Assembly: GCA_030704615.1 (NCBI GenBank)
Contig: CM060731.1
Location: 6,262,001 to 6,326,000, forward strand
DNA length: 64,000 bases
Reading direction: 5' to 3'
DNA from: Takakia lepidozioides
Lineage: Eukaryota; Streptophyta; Takakiopsida; Takakiales; Takakiaceae
Position 1 is the first letter of the stretch; each line of letters begins with the position of its first letter. The notes beneath the pieces are model-generated. The model was not told where the DNA came from. It searched no databases and saw nothing but the letters and a program-made list of their open reading frames with translations. The position numbers and the translations under genes were made by a program. This document shows positions 10,328 to 22,770 of this stretch, in pieces.

Positions 10328-12658
10328 GTGTGGGTCCAGATTCATCCAAGAGGCCCAGATTTCAAGCACAAAATTACCTATGATTCCCTGTGGATCGATA
10401 GCTACAAAAAACCTGCATGGGTAGATGGTCAACTGGAAGCAGCAGCAGCAGTGGCACAGTTGATAAAATCAGGCACCTCAACCATGACCACAGCTTCCGA
10501 AGGAGGACCAAGAGAGGTAGTCCACAACGCCTCTTCTGGCACTTCTGGGCATGTGAGGATGCTATGTGAGGGAGGGCGACTGGAAGAGGCTCTACAAACT
10601 TTAAACCAAGGAGCCATTTCAGCAGATTCAGATACTTACGTTTGTCTCTTGCATAAGTGCATCAAGATGAAAGGCCTGGAAGCTGGAAAGCAGGTGCACG
10701 CTCACATTATCCAAAGTGGATTCAAGCCAAACGTTTTTCTACACAATACCCTTCTCAACATGTATGTTAAGTGCGGGAGCATCATGGATGCTTACCAGGT
10801 TTTCAACAGAATGCCTCAACGATGTTTGATCACGTGGAATATAATCATGGCAGGATTTACCAAGCATGGGTATGGCAGGAACACTTTGGAGACATATGAG
10901 CAAATGATGACAGAAGGGGTGAAGCCCAACCACACCACGTTTGTTTGCGTTTGTAATGCATGTGCAAAATTAGCAGCCCTTGACAAGGGCAAAGAGGTCC
11001 ATGGTGACATCGTCAAAGGTGAAATTGTACCAGATGTCATTCTGAACACTGCCCTGGTGGACATGTATGCCAAATGCGGGAGCATTGAAGATGCAAAGGG
11101 AGTGTTCAACAATATGGCTGAACGAAATGTGGTCTCATGGAGCGCGATGATCGCAGGATATGTGCAGCATGGGTGTGGGATGGAGGCTTTGGAGATCTAT
11201 GAGCAAATGATGCGAGAAGGGGTGAAGCCCAACCACATCACGTTTGTTTCCGTTTGCAATGCGTGTGCAAGCCTGGCAGCCCTGGAAAAGGGCAAAGAGG
11301 TCCATGGTGACATCGTCAAAGCTGGATTTGTACCAGATGTCATTCTGAACACTGCCCTGGTGGACATGTATGCCAAATGTGGGAGCATTGAAGATGCAAA
11401 GGGAGTGTTCGACAACATGGCTCAACGAAATGTGGTGTCGTGGAATGCGATGATCACAGGATATGCACAGCAGGGTCACGGGATGGAGGCTTTGGAGGCC
11501 TATGTGCAAATGATGCAGGAAGGGGTGAAGCCCAACCACATCACGTTTGTTTGCGTTTGCAATGCGTGTGCAAGCCTGGCAGCCCTGGAAAAGGGCAAAC
11601 AGGTCCATGGTGACATCGTCAAAGCTGGAATTGTACCAAATGTCTTTCTGAACACTGCCCTGGTGGACATGTATGCCAAATGTGGGAGCATTGAAGATGC
11701 GAAGGTAGTGTTCGACAATATGTCTGAACAAAATGTGGTGTCGTGGAACGCGATGATTGCAGGATATGCACAGCAGGGGCGCGGGATGGAGGCTTTGCAG
11801 ACCTATGAGCATATGATGCGGGAAGGGGTGAAGCCCAACCACATCACCTTTATATGTGTTCTCTCTGCATGCAGTCACGTTGGCCTGCTGGATGAAGGAA
11901 GACGCTACTTTGAGTCCCTGAGTCAAGATCATGGTGTCACTCCGACAGTAAAGCACTTTGTCTGCATGGTGGACCTTCTTGGACGTGCGGGCCGATTGGA
12001 TGAGGCAGAGGACCTCATTAATAAAATGCCGATCAAACCAGACGCTGTGGTGTGGAAGGCCTTGCTTGGTGCCTGCAGAATCCATGGCAACTTGGAGATG
12101 GCTGAACGTGCGGCAACATCTATTCTCAAGTGGGATGTACAGGATGCCGCGACTTATGTGTTGCTATCAAACATCTATGCTGCAGCTGGCAGGTGGGACA
12201 ATAGTGCAAAGGTGAGAAAAATGATGAAGGTCAGAGGGGTTAGAAAGGAGCCAGGTCGCTGCTGCATTGAGGTGGGCAACAGGGTGCACACCTTTGTTTC
12301 AGATGACAAAATGCATCCCAAAAGTAAGGAAATCCATGATGAGCTGAGACGATTGTCTGGGCAGATGAAGGAGGCTGGGTATGTGCCTGACACGCGCTTT
12401 GCAATGCATGATGTGGGGGAGGAGCAAAAGGAATTTTCCCTTTGCCACCACAGTGAGAAGCTGGCCATTGGTTTTGGGCTGATCAGCACGTCCCCTAGGA
12501 CGCCTATCCGTCTCATCAAGAATCTTCGGGTGTGTGGTGACTGCCACACCTTCACCAAGTTCATCTCAAAGATTGTTGGCCGAGCAATTGTTGTACGGGA
12601 CGCTAACCGCTTTCACCACTTTGAAGATGGGGTTTGTTCTTGTGGGGATTACTGGTGA
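10328..12658 (+). CDS. PLS-class PPR protein with E and DYW domains, N-terminal OSB PDF half-motif
   Basis: An ORF of 776 codons. Residues 13-33 (PDFKHKITYDSLW...) are the second half of an OSB PDF motif. Residues ~77-560 are PLS-type pentatricopeptide repeats, each unit ending in motifs like VDMYAKCGSI and VVSWNAMIAGY. E/E+ follows, then the DYW deaminase domain (~683-776) with HSEKLA, CGDCH and terminal CSCGDYW. DYW proteins bind organellar transcripts and perform C-to-U editing; the zinc-binding HxE and CxxC are intact. Three ~303-base repeats (about 10985-11885) are nearly identical. The start is uncertain: ATG 10328, ATG 10483 (MTTASEGG), or an OSB-derived exon starting at 10340. No organelle-targeting peptide is obvious at any of these. 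Intronless across the repeats, as is usual for plant PPR genes. Confidence 0.88.
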   Translation: MWVQIHPRGPDFKHKITYDSLWIDSYKKPAWVDGQLEAAAAVAQLIKSGTSTMTTASEGGPREVVHNASSGTSGHVRMLCEGGRLEEALQTLNQGAISADSDTYVCLLHKCIKMKGLEAGKQVHAHIIQSGFKPNVFLHNTLLNMYVKCGSIMDAYQVFNRMPQRCLITWNIIMAGFTKHGYGRNTLETYEQMMTEGVKPNHTTFVCVCNACAKLAALDKGKEVHGDIVKGEIVPDVILNTALVDMYAKCGSIEDAKGVFNNMAERNVVSWSAMIAGYVQHGCGMEALEIYEQMMREGVKPNHITFVSVCNACASLAALEKGKEVHGDIVKAGFVPDVILNTALVDMYAKCGSIEDAKGVFDNMAQRNVVSWNAMITGYAQQGHGMEALEAYVQMMQEGVKPNHITFVCVCNACASLAALEKGKQVHGDIVKAGIVPNVFLNTALVDMYAKCGSIEDAKVVFDNMSEQNVVSWNAMIAGYAQQGRGMEALQTYEHMMREGVKPNHITFICVLSACSHVGLLDEGRRYFESLSQDHGVTPTVKHFVCMVDLLGRAGRLDEAEDLINKMPIKPDAVVWKALLGACRIHGNLEMAERAATSILKWDVQDAATYVLLSNIYAAAGRWDNSAKVRKMMKVRGVRKEPGRCCIEVGNRVHTFVSDDKMHPKSKEIHDELRRLSGQMKEAGYVPDTRFAMHDVGEEQKEFSLCHHSEKLAIGFGLISTSPRTPIRLIKNLRVCGDCHTFTKFISKIVGRAIVVRDANRFHHFEDGVCSCGDYW

Positions 12659-13290
12659 AACGATGTTTTTCTGGAAAAATGTGAGTGTCTTGCTTCATTC
12701 ATTGATCTGCCTAGCTACTCCGTTCCTCCACCATTTCCTGAGAATGTCGATCATGGTCTTCTGTTGAGGGCATATCCACAGGAAATGGTAGTGGGGTCTA
12801 CCCAGCATAAGTGGGAAAGTCAGCCGATAATTGCAATTGACTGGAGCAGGTGGTGACAGTAGAATGAAATCAGAGTGCTGTGCTAATTCTGGTGTGGATG
12901 GTGGAGCTTCTTCAAACCTTAAATATCAAAGGGAATATGATTCGTGATCACTAACTTGCATGAATGTTGTCAAAAGCTAGCCTTAACCAACCAAGATCTA
13001 ACCCCATCGTGGCCACTCAAAAGTTTGCTGAGTGACTGTAATTGTATTCGCGTATTGCTTGAATCATGAATTGGATGTCGCCTTTCACCCAAAATACTCT
13101 TCCATCCCTGTCTCTACATAGAACTCATAGCAGAGCTCATACAACTCGTACAACATACAACTTCAACACGCAGTACACAGAACACTTTGAGAGTACCTTG
13201 TCTGTCTCCTTGAGAGAGTTTATAGAAAGTTAGCTTGGAATGATGAGGTGTGTTGAGGTGCCTGTCCCCACCATACCTTAGCCATGGACT
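12659..13290. other. 3' flank of the DYW PPR gene
   Basis: No gene or element recognised. Confidence 0.4.
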
Positions 13291-13292
13291 AA

Positions 13293-13875
13293 ATGGGTTG
13301 TGCATTGATTCGAGGGAGAGTGCGAGCAAAGCTGAAGAGAGAGAAATGTGAGAGCGTGGAGATGATGGATAGGATCGAGGAAGTTGAGTCACGGGTGGCT
13401 GAAACCTTGCATCGGGGTCGCACTGCCAAAACATACGTTTCTGGCTCTTTCTCACTCACCGGCGGAGACGGCAGCGTCTTCCGCGTTCAGCAAAGAAGTA
13501 AGAAAGCGCACGGGAGCGTTAGACAAGGCCGAGCTGGAGCATGAAACAGCGCTGGCAGGAGTTCTTTAAAGATCCTTCACAATGGTGGGACAGTAGCCTT
13601 GACGAGATGAGCTTTCTTCAGGTAGGATGTGAAGGAGTCTGAGAGAGTTTGACTGAATTCCGGTATCATTCTGTGGATTGGATTGAGTGAAGTCAGGATT
13701 TCGCTTTGCTCTGCAAAAACTGGTTTGACTGTCCGTATCGGAGGTTGTTCTGGAGCAGGGCATGAAACGTCTTTGCCCTCGAGGTTACAAGGCACTCGGG
13801 AGTGTGGAGACTGGCTGCTCAGCTGCTCCCCGGTCGTTTCCACAGACCACTCCAAAATCTCCAGACATAAGCTTG
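13293..13875 (+). pseudogene. OSB-like gene fragment (degenerate PDF motif)
   Basis: Around 13535-13610 the sequence encodes KQRWQEFFKDPSQWWDSSLDE, the first half of an OSB PDF motif. Downstream DNA near 13815-13870 matches the intron end and second half seen at 9660-9720 (CTGCTCAGCTGC..., then CACAGACCA.TCCAA). The upstream coding frame (from 13293) is only loosely OSB-like, and stops separate the pieces. It looks like a decayed partial duplicate of the 9.4-kb remnant. Confidence 0.5.
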
Positions 13876-14325
13876 TTTAGCATCTGTGTAAGTTTGGAGA
13901 TGTTTGTGTGTTCCTCACAGTCCAATGCAGCCTCTCTTTCGTACGCAGTAGAAGTCTTCCGATTCGGTTGGTGGAGTTTTCCTCTTTCCAATGCTTGAAA
14001 GAGTCTCTTGAGAAGCTGTCCCACGAATATTTGTATCTTCAAATTCGCAATCGGAAACGTCAATCTAGGACGCCCCTTTCATAGCCGTAGTTACACCACC
14101 TGACTCATCGTGAACAGTCGTGTAACGATTGCCTTCGGTCTTCTTCTGCACTTGTCCATATGTAGCGCCAGATTCAGTGTGGAAGGGCTACAAGATTCGT
14201 CACTAGTGGAGTCCTCGCAGGATTCTCGCTGGTGGAGTCGCAGGATTCGCTACTGGTGGAGCAGCAAGATCCAACGCCTTGAGCGGGTCTCGTTTGCTGC
14301 CATGCTGGAAAGCACTCGGCATACT

Positions 14326-14700
14326 CCCTACATCGATCTTTCCGACTGTGAGTCTGAAGAAAGAACTGGCCGGTATTCTTGTCAGCTGCAGGTTAATCTT
14401 CCTTCACATTCACAGCGCACATGATACTTTGCTCACTCCCGTTAGCCTGGCGAATTCGCTAGCGTCGGGCCCCACCTCAAGGGAGCGAAGCGAAGCCTCG
14501 GACCTGGCACATGCAGCGAACGGTTCTTTGGCCCCGCTGCTTTGGTCTTTTTTGTGCTGGGGTGAAGCGAACCAAGGGCGAAGCGAATTTGTGGGGCGAC
14601 CGCCCCGCTGACACGCCCTGGCATGGCGAATTCGCCCCTCTGACAGGCGAATTCGCTCATGTGTAGGTCCTTTGTAGTCGGAAAGATTGATGTAAGAAAT
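14326..14700. repeat. Inverted-repeat-bounded GC-rich segment
   Basis: CTACATCGATCTTTCCGACT near 14328-14349 is inverted as AGTCGGAAAGATTGATGTA near 14676-14695. The interior has repeated GCGAAGCGAA and GGCGAATTCGC words. It may be a small non-autonomous transposon, but no target duplication was found. Confidence 0.35.
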
Positions 14701-14724
14701 ATGTCGCACACCACCACTAGTTGC

Positions 14725-14760
14725 ATCATCATCATCATCATCATCATCATCTTCTGCATC
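14725..14760. repeat. (CAT)n microsatellite
   Basis: About nine tandem ATC/CAT units. A reading frame crossing it on the minus strand gives a poly-Asp run that I do not regard as coding. Confidence 0.9.
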
Positions 14761-15537
14761 AACAGTGTGCAAACGGACTCCTTTCTACCTTTCTTCATCG
14801 GCTTGCTCAATCGCGTCACTGCCCACGAATATTGGGCACTTGATTCCCCACTTGAAAGCTGAATTTTTTCCTCTCCTAATTGTGAGCTGTCCGAAGGAAG
14901 AAACATGAACAGCGCATATTTCTATCTCGAGGGCAGCAAACGAAGATGATCCACGCAACCCCATTCAACATGGCTTGCCTTGGATGCATGGACAGCGTGC
15001 AGTCCTTCGCGAGACGCAAGCCCACAGAAGAAAGAATGAGCAGACTTGGGGCACCTGTGTATACAAATCTCAGTCCAAATCTACATAGGCTTTGAATTCA
15101 TCCTGGCTGCTGCCCACTCAAAAGTCAGTTGACGCCAAGGATACTGATCAAAAGACCCATGGGCCTCATCTAGCCAATGCATGACAATTACTGCTGTTTG
15201 AGCAACTTACCAAGACAGGTGCAGGAGGCCAAGGTTTGTGTGCAAATTCATCCCCTTCAGGGAGGATAGTATGAATTAATTACATCAAACAAAAGCATGG
15301 AATATCCATCATTCCCATTGTAGCTATGAGGGGAACAATTGCTAAAATACATCTGGGCATACTTCGAGAATACGTAATCATCTTCAATCCAACAACTCCA
15401 TCCTTGTTGAGCTGGTGACGGTTGTGAAGCCCTTAATATCTGAGAAGATAGCTCTAAGGCAAAAATAACCGAAAGGGCAGCACTCACAAGTAAGGAGTAG
15501 TAAAGAATATAGGAAATTTCAGACCAAAGGCACATAA
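14761..15537. other. 3' flank of the transporter gene
   Basis: No further gene seen. It includes the probable 3' UTR of the minus-strand transporter. Confidence 0.4.
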
Positions 15538-18500
15538 TCACACTTCTAAATCCACTGCCGAGTTGGAAGAGATGCTTTGCTCCTTTTTAAGCAACTCGCC
15601 GAAAAGTAAACTGTGGTGCATGCCATACACAACATACACCACTACCCCCAGAACCAGCCAGATTGATACACGAAGCCATGTGGACAGCCTGCCAACACTT
15701 TCACTTGTGAGTGACACTTGTGAAGTGTGCTTTCAATTGAAATAACAGTGCTGCTTTCTAACAGGTGCCAACTCAAACAACTGCAGTTGTGCCAAAGTGC
15801 ATCAAGGGTTGCTGCAGCTGGCTGTTGACATTAGGAGGCAGGTATGCAACACCCTCAAACAAGAAGTTCACCATGTGTAAAATGGAGAGTATGAGCATTA
15901 CATCACCCAAATATTAGCACCCAACGACATAAAACATATGTTTAATGATCTCACGCTTCCAACATAATTGTCTGCCAGAGCTACATGCAAACAGAAGATT
16001 GTAGTCGGGAGAATCATACCCAAGATTCACCAGCAAATATACATTGACAAGAATGCTTGCCAAAGGCAGTGCTGGAACCCACGGACAATGAAAGCCTGCA
16101 CGCAAGAAAAGCATCAGTCGGCACTTCTCCTTCGTGGTTTGTCACTCTGTATGGGTGCACTGTATGGGTGCACTTTTGCTATTTCCCATAGAAATTCAGC
16201 TTGCCCACAATACGTGTTCCTAACTTGAAATCATGGCCAAGGACAAACCGTCACATAACGTCTTTAGTTCTACAAGGGCAGGTGGCAACAGGCGACAACC
16301 TCTTTGAGGCAGTTCAGGTAAGCCTAGGGATGCCACAACGGCTTTGTTGTGAAGCTGCTTCAAGAACTTGGATATGATGGAAATGAACGAAAGAAATGAG
16401 TGGAAGCGTTCCAAGAAGTGAAACAAACCTCCTGCTTGGCCGAATTTATGACGCCCTTCATCTTGCTCAATCAGAAAAAGCACTGTTGATGCAGGCACAA
16501 AGAATACTGTGCCTATTGATCCCAAAGTCCATCGTAAGGAGCTGGAAGCCCATCAAGCACAGAACACAGTATTCAATACCAACAAATGCACCTGGTGGCT
16601 TCCTTAGCCATTAGGGACCTGCATCAGCAAACTATACTTGTGCCAAGTTGGCAGTAAGTCTGCTTTTCCAGTCCACAAGGTTTTCATACAGAAGTCTATA
16701 GAGTCTATAAGGAAGTGAGAAGATACATTGTGACAGCTCTTTGCACATGGTGCCACATTGTCTTCAAAAGGTATCAGATCCTCCTTACCTTGGAAGACCT
16801 TCAGCAGCAGCAGCCAGGCCAACAAGGACAACACCGACACAGACACCAGTGATGCCTAACACTGCTGCCCAACGCCTTGCTTCCTCTTTCCCTGCCTCTA
16901 TAGCAAGCCATTTGATCAGGTTAGATACTTCACGGGCAAGTGAACAACACAATAGAGTCCCTCCCAATTGGTACACAGTCAAAGACCATCCTTCAGGCCA
17001 AGGGCATGTTCTCTTAAACAGTGTGGTGGTCGTTAGCTTGTCTTCTCCTTTTACCTCATTCCCTTCTGATTCCATTCCGCATGCACAAAAACCAGCACCA
17101 TCGACCTGTCTATCCATCCAGTATGTTGTATGTCAAGCAACAGTATTGAGGCTCATCAGGTGCAAGGGGGTGCTTGGGTCTGTGTATCAATAGATTCCAT
17201 GCAGGAGCCAATCAAAGGCAGGTTCTAAGAATCCCAACTCAAAGTGCTCAAGGCAAACTCAAAACAGAGTGAATAGGATACAGCAAAGGTACCGATTGTT
17301 GTAGTCTGATCCACCATCAGCAATGGATCATGAAGAGCCACTTGGAGAGAGCGGGGCGAATCTGGGGCCATGCCCTCCTCCTGGTCACCGGGGTCCTCCT
17401 TTAAGAAAGACCCGGTGCTACTTACCGATGATGCACAGTCACCTTCAATGCCGCCAGGCAGTGTTTGCAAAGATGTATCTGAGAACAGTGACAGCACTGG
17501 GGAGAACACATGTGCTTTGCTATACACAGGTTGTGATGGTGAAATGTGCGCAGAGGCAGGATGCATATCAGCCGAGGGCACAGGGATGGCTGGTCTGGCA
17601 GCCTCATTGGGTGGCACATATCTAAGAATTAGAATAGAGATGCCAACAATTGTGAAGGCCAATAAAGTTCCCACACTCACCTGTGTGCACCACAAACAAG
17701 CAACAATTATCAAACTGCAACAAAATTTCCACTGCGGGAATCGCCCACCCTTCAAACACCTTGTTAAATTTACACGACTGCCCCAGCAGCATACCACCCA
17801 CGGACACCAAATAGGTATTCCTCAAAACAAGTTAGCCCCCAACAAATGCAGCCTAAAGGTGGAGGTATGTATGTCTGCACAATATTTGTCTCCTCACTAT
17901 TGAACTAAAGGAGAAGGAGAGTACTTCCTGACATGTTAGATAAAGAGGTTTCTAGCTGCTAGGTACAAGTGGATGGAACTTGCACATGAGGATATCTAGA
18001 ATCCACTCCCACAACAAGGCATGCAGAAAGCATAGCTGGCCATGACTGTGATCCAATCGCGAACTTAGCGAATCAGCGAACTTAGCAGATGCATTTCAGA
18101 ATTTTTCTGCTTCATTATCACCAAAGTAAACACAAATTACATTACCGTACATACGTTCTCTTCCTTGTGGGATACCCACTACTCCAGTGACAGCAACTTG
18201 TCATCCAAAGACCAAGGAAATTACCATGCCTGCCAGCTGATCCACATCCATGGAGAACGCCATGAGTGCTGCCACCAGGCCAGATACCACCGTGCTGTTC
18301 ACAGGCACTGCAGTCGTGGGGTGAACTGTGGAGAAGAAGGGTGGAAGTAAGCCATCACGTGCCATTGCCATCAATATTCTGGGCTGCCCACGAACAGCAG
18401 ACTGAGTCCCAAATACCATTCTGGTATGCCAGAGGAAGCCTCAAAGAATGCCAATAATTCTCCTACTGCCTATCTTAGCTGCCATTTGCTGGACTACGTC

Positions 18501-21500
18501 TTTCAAAGAATACAAAACCCACTGATAAACAATTTACTGATCAAAATAAGAGAAGAAGCCTCTAAAACTTGGAGATACATCTCTAAGTGGATGCTGGTGA
18601 GTGTCATAGCCTCTCCCAGAGAGACCAAAACCTGGGGAAGCAGGGAGCCCATGAGCGTTGTGGACAAAGCCGCCACTGCACCTGCTGCCACCATGTACCT
18701 GCATGTGCACAATGCCCTTCGTCAGGATCAAGAGGAGTCAACTCGTACATCTTTGCTGTCTCTAGGGACAGCAAACTGATCGGATCCACCTTCTGCAGCC
18801 CTAAACCGTATGGAAATGAGCGCACCCTGGAAAACTAGAGCCTCACAGACATTCAAGGTTGTGCAATCTCTGTCCCTGCTGCAAAGCAGGGCATTTGATT
18901 CTGAGTCATCAAAGCCTCACTTCAACCATATGTGAACAAGAACATAAGCAAAAACTTGCAACATCAAAGACAATGCTATGACAAGTGAGAAAGTGGCAGG
19001 TGGATGCAAATTGCCGTCTAGTTGCTGCTGCTGCTCTCAGCGCCCCCCCCCCCCCACCAAAATGTATGTGAAAGAGGAGTGTTACATGGCCCAGGGCATC
19101 CCATTGTCTGAGAAGGCAGTGGCCATGGGTGTGTCAGGGTCCATCAAGTTGAAGGGGACAAGGCCTACGATAACTCCCGAGACCATCATGTACAGGCTGG
19201 CACAAATGAACAGTGACAATCCAATGCCTAGTGGGAGGTCCCGCTGAGGATGCTTGACCTGTAGAAACACATCCAAACCTGATTGCTTAGCCAGTACAAG
19301 GCCTTGCCGATTCAGGCCAACACAAGCTTGAACACAACCCTGTTCACATTACACAACACCAACCTCTCTTGTACTACGTGGTATTAGTGATGGGTAGATG
19401 CAAGCCCAAGCACCATGTTCTATAGTTAAGAGTGATTTTAAATGAGGATTGTTAATCATTGAGCCACTCCTTATATCCTGAGCATGGACAACCCTTCCCA
19501 CCTTGCCAGTCCTATGAGCTCAGACAGCCTACTTCTTCACTAAGAACATCAGACCACATACTGCTTCGACAGGAAATTGCAAGGAAAAATTATACAACAA
19601 TTGGCTCATGGACTGAACTAGAAGAGCTTAGACAGTCGTATTAAAGCTGCAGACTTCCAACTGATGGCCTCAACTTTCATACACACCTCTTCAGCTGTAC
19701 TGGCAACTGTGTCAAACCCAATGTAAGCGAAGAAAAGTGTGGCTGCACCTCCAAGCATTCCATTGATCCCAAAAGGTATGTACCTGATATGTGGGTCCCC
19801 AACATAACCAGACAAGTCTAAGAACAATATTTACAGTGCCAGCTGATTTAGTGACTTAAGTACCTTTCCCCTGATATCAGTCTGCTCCCAAGACTTGTGA
19901 ATGTGAAGCGCTTCCAGGCCTCCAGTTATTCAGTTGGAGGCCGAAAGCACTTAGCAGATGCCACCTATGCAACTGTGGTGGTGACTTGCAAATATTGGAA
20001 ACTACCTCCAAGTGCTGGATAATAACAGTAATGCATGAATGTTAAGACAGCAGAGACAGCTCACCCTTGGTCCTGCTTGTAGCCTTGCCACCCAGTGCTA
20101 AACCCAGCCCAGGAGCCCGCCACCACCACAAACAACAGCACAGCTATGTTGATACCCGTCATGCATGCCTGCACCATTGCACTCTGCCAGCCCAACCATC
20201 CCCTCTCTTTCAGCAACTTTACTGGGTCCATGTGCATTAGGTGTCTGGAGCATGAGTCATGTTTGTATTTGGGGACTCTGGGACTTTGGTGTTTGCATAT
20301 ATATTGATGGAGCAGCTTATGCAAAGCATCATCATTGAAGTATTGTGTGAAGTATGGTGGAAGCTGCCAGTAGAATCACTTCCGCCTCTCTATTTCTTTA
20401 TTACAAAACCAATGCGTCATGTTGAGGTAAACAGAAGGTGGAGAAAGTAGGCTCAAAACCTCACGTATGCCACCACACAGGAGAGCCGTTACCAGCAGCA
20501 CCAACAGAGCTGCACACGGATCCACTACGACATCAACACCAGGAATAGTTCTGCGTGTTAGCCAGCCTGGCAGATTCTCCATTCCTCCGAAAAAAATTCC
20601 CTGCCACCAGCAACAATTTGCTGATAACAGCTCATCAGTACGTGAAGGTAAAAAAAAGTGCTATGAATGCAACCAGAAGCTGCATTTGTACAAGCTTCCC
20701 TACTTTTTCCAATGTTTTTGAGACCAATACATGCCTTCAGTCCTTCCAATTGCCAGAGGAATGTACCAGATTTGGAGAAATACCGCGTGCCACTGTGGAC
20801 CCGCCCACGGTGTACTCCAATATGAGAGCCCATCCAATGATCCAGGCCACCCTGGCACACACCACACATAAGTTGAGCTCGTCATTCTTATCCTCCCACA
20901 AACTGCTTGGGGAACGTTGTGCTATTCGGTCACTATGTGGAGCTCAAGATCACATACTCACAAAAGCCCTCAGAAGTACCTCTGACTCCCCTACTCTGGG
21001 CAAGCACAAGCACTGCTTCAAATTCAAATCACATTGGACAGCCGTTGCTGCAGCAGAGACAAGCACGGGGGTGGGTGTGCAGGTAAGGATGCACAGCCCG
21101 TGTACATACCCCTCACCAACACAAATGTAAGCATAATGGTAGGCGCTGCCTGCAGACGGGCATCGACTGGCCAGCTCAGCATAGCAAAAGGCCGACAAGG
21201 CGGCAGCCACACCCGCAATAAGAAAGGACAATGTCAACGCAGGCCCTGCCTTCTCCCTAGCCACGGTGCCCACGAGTACGTACACCCCGGCGCCTATTGT
21301 TGATCCTATGCCTGCGATGCCATACCAAAACACCTCCCCTCTTTCAATTTGGATTCCGCCATTCTACCCATCTACCAAACAAGCCCCCAGAATAGCTGAC
21401 CGAACCTGCCTCTTGGCCAGTCAAGGGGCACCTACACAGTCACGAGGAATGGGGAAAGAGCTGCTTGATGTGCTTCCTCAGCTGGATATGAAATCAATCC

Positions 21501-21851
21501 ACCAGGGAGATGTAATTGGTAATATGCGACAGCACTCAGTTACGTCCACTTCAGCTGCAAGTGGAGTCATCTACATCCAAGAACTGTGGAGATTCAAGAG
21601 AAACTGTAAGGAATTCAGACGGTGGGTGTCCCACAAAGCATCTATCAATTCAATAATCTTTCAAGCCCAGCACTCATGCCTCAACCAGCAGACCACATAG
21701 TCTCAAGAAACTTTTCCTTCCACAGGGGGCACAAAGAGGGAGGTTGCAAACCAATGGGCACCAGCTGCGCCACTGTGAGAGTCTTCGCCAGCTGCGGCCC
21801 GTTCCGCCGCGGCTGCTTAACCTCTTTCCGCCTCCACAACGAGAGAGCCAT
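15538..21851 (-). CDS. Cationic amino acid transporter (CAT family), 14 exons
   Basis: A multipass amino acid permease of the APC superfamily, closest to plant CAT2/3/4-type transporters (tonoplast in Arabidopsis; location here inferred). Exons, 5' to 3' on -: 21851-21752, 21311-21110, 20851-20767, 20600-20460, 20183-20065, 19783-19687, 19258-19086, 18698-18632, 18383-18225, 17680-17293, 16891-16789, 16541-16429, 16095-16020, 15688-15538. All borders are GT-AG and in phase; the sum is 1974 bases, 657 residues, normal for the family. Landmarks are [105 protein letters not shown] and [12 protein letters not shown]. It starts [13 protein letters not shown] and ends SNSAVDLEV. All expected core segments are present, so it looks functional. 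Confidence 0.93.
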
Positions 21852-22530
21852 CGTGGTGAGCTGCCTCTATCTCTCCCTCTCTTCCTACACCCTCTCCAGA
21901 TCACTTCTGTCACACACTGCCATTCCTGCGATTGCCCAACAAACCAATCCGACTTCCCTCCTCTCAGATCCCACTACCATGCTTCCCTTGCAAGACAACG
22001 CGTGGATGCAGAGGCTCGATAGAGATGAGATGAGAAACAGCACGCGTGCACACAGCGAGGGCCTCGCCGGCACGCCATTGACCAGCCCAACAACAACAAC
22101 ACAGGTTTCTCGTGTCCGAGCAACTCTGCTGAGCTTACCGTTTACTCAATCTGCCGCTTCTCTCTCGCACGTGCCTTCTTCGGAAGTTATTAAGACTTTC
22201 CTGACCTACTTGTTTTAGTAAAAGGAGGACGGTATTAGTATATAGCAGACTAACTATTGCCTGGCTCTGCGGGAACATAAACTGCTTGAGGCTCTTGAGC
22301 TGCCTGTGACAGCTGCTGGCGTACTCTTTCTTATTATTCTTTGCATGAGCTGTTATGAGCCTATGCTTTCTGTCCTTCGTTCGGGGCCAGTCTAGTCCTG
22401 TGTCTTCTCTGTTAATGCGCACATAGTTCCTTCTTGATGCTTGTGGTGATTAGCAGCTTACGTTTCTCTGCTCTGCAACTGGCGCCATAAGATATCCAAC
22501 ACCATGTCCGTCATCCTCACCCATTACACG
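21852..22530. other. Upstream region of the transporter gene
   Basis: Probable promoter and 5' UTR of the minus-strand CAT gene, with CT-rich stretches near 21870-21900. No clear motif was assigned. Confidence 0.4.
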
Positions 22531-22532
22531 CT

Positions 22533-22770
22533 GGAAGTGTAAAGATTAAGCAGAGATGGGAGGAAAAGGTACTTGTTGGAGGTGCATCTAGTGCATTCGT
22601 CTCTATTTCCATCGTTTCACCCGGCGATTTCAGAGGTACTAGCCCACTTCCAGGCTTCGCAAATGCACTGGAGGGACAAGGATTGTATTCTATCAGCTGT
22701 GAGTACTCAGCGGAGGGTGATATCAAGGGTGCGCATCCCTTCATAATCTGTCTGGTTGGGTCGATCGATT
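22533..22770 (+). CDS. Exon-like open frame, unrecognised
   Basis: An open stretch of about 75 codons without stops reads ...KIKQRWEEKVLVGGASSAFV..., continuing through FRGTSPLPGFANALEGQG to HPFIICLVG. The composition is protein-like. A second exon-like frame follows at 23355-23508. I could not link them to a family. A gene interrupted by introns or a gene fragment is possible. Confidence 0.35.

Noticed and set aside
11135-12085. Long minus-strand frame (316 codons) opposite the PPR repeats
   Set aside because: It is the antisense shadow of near-identical PPR units and repeats with the same 303-base period.
14410-14906. Minus-strand frames with poly-Asp or poly-Met runs
   Set aside because: They are created by the (CAT)n microsatellite; the flanks show no protein-like conservation.
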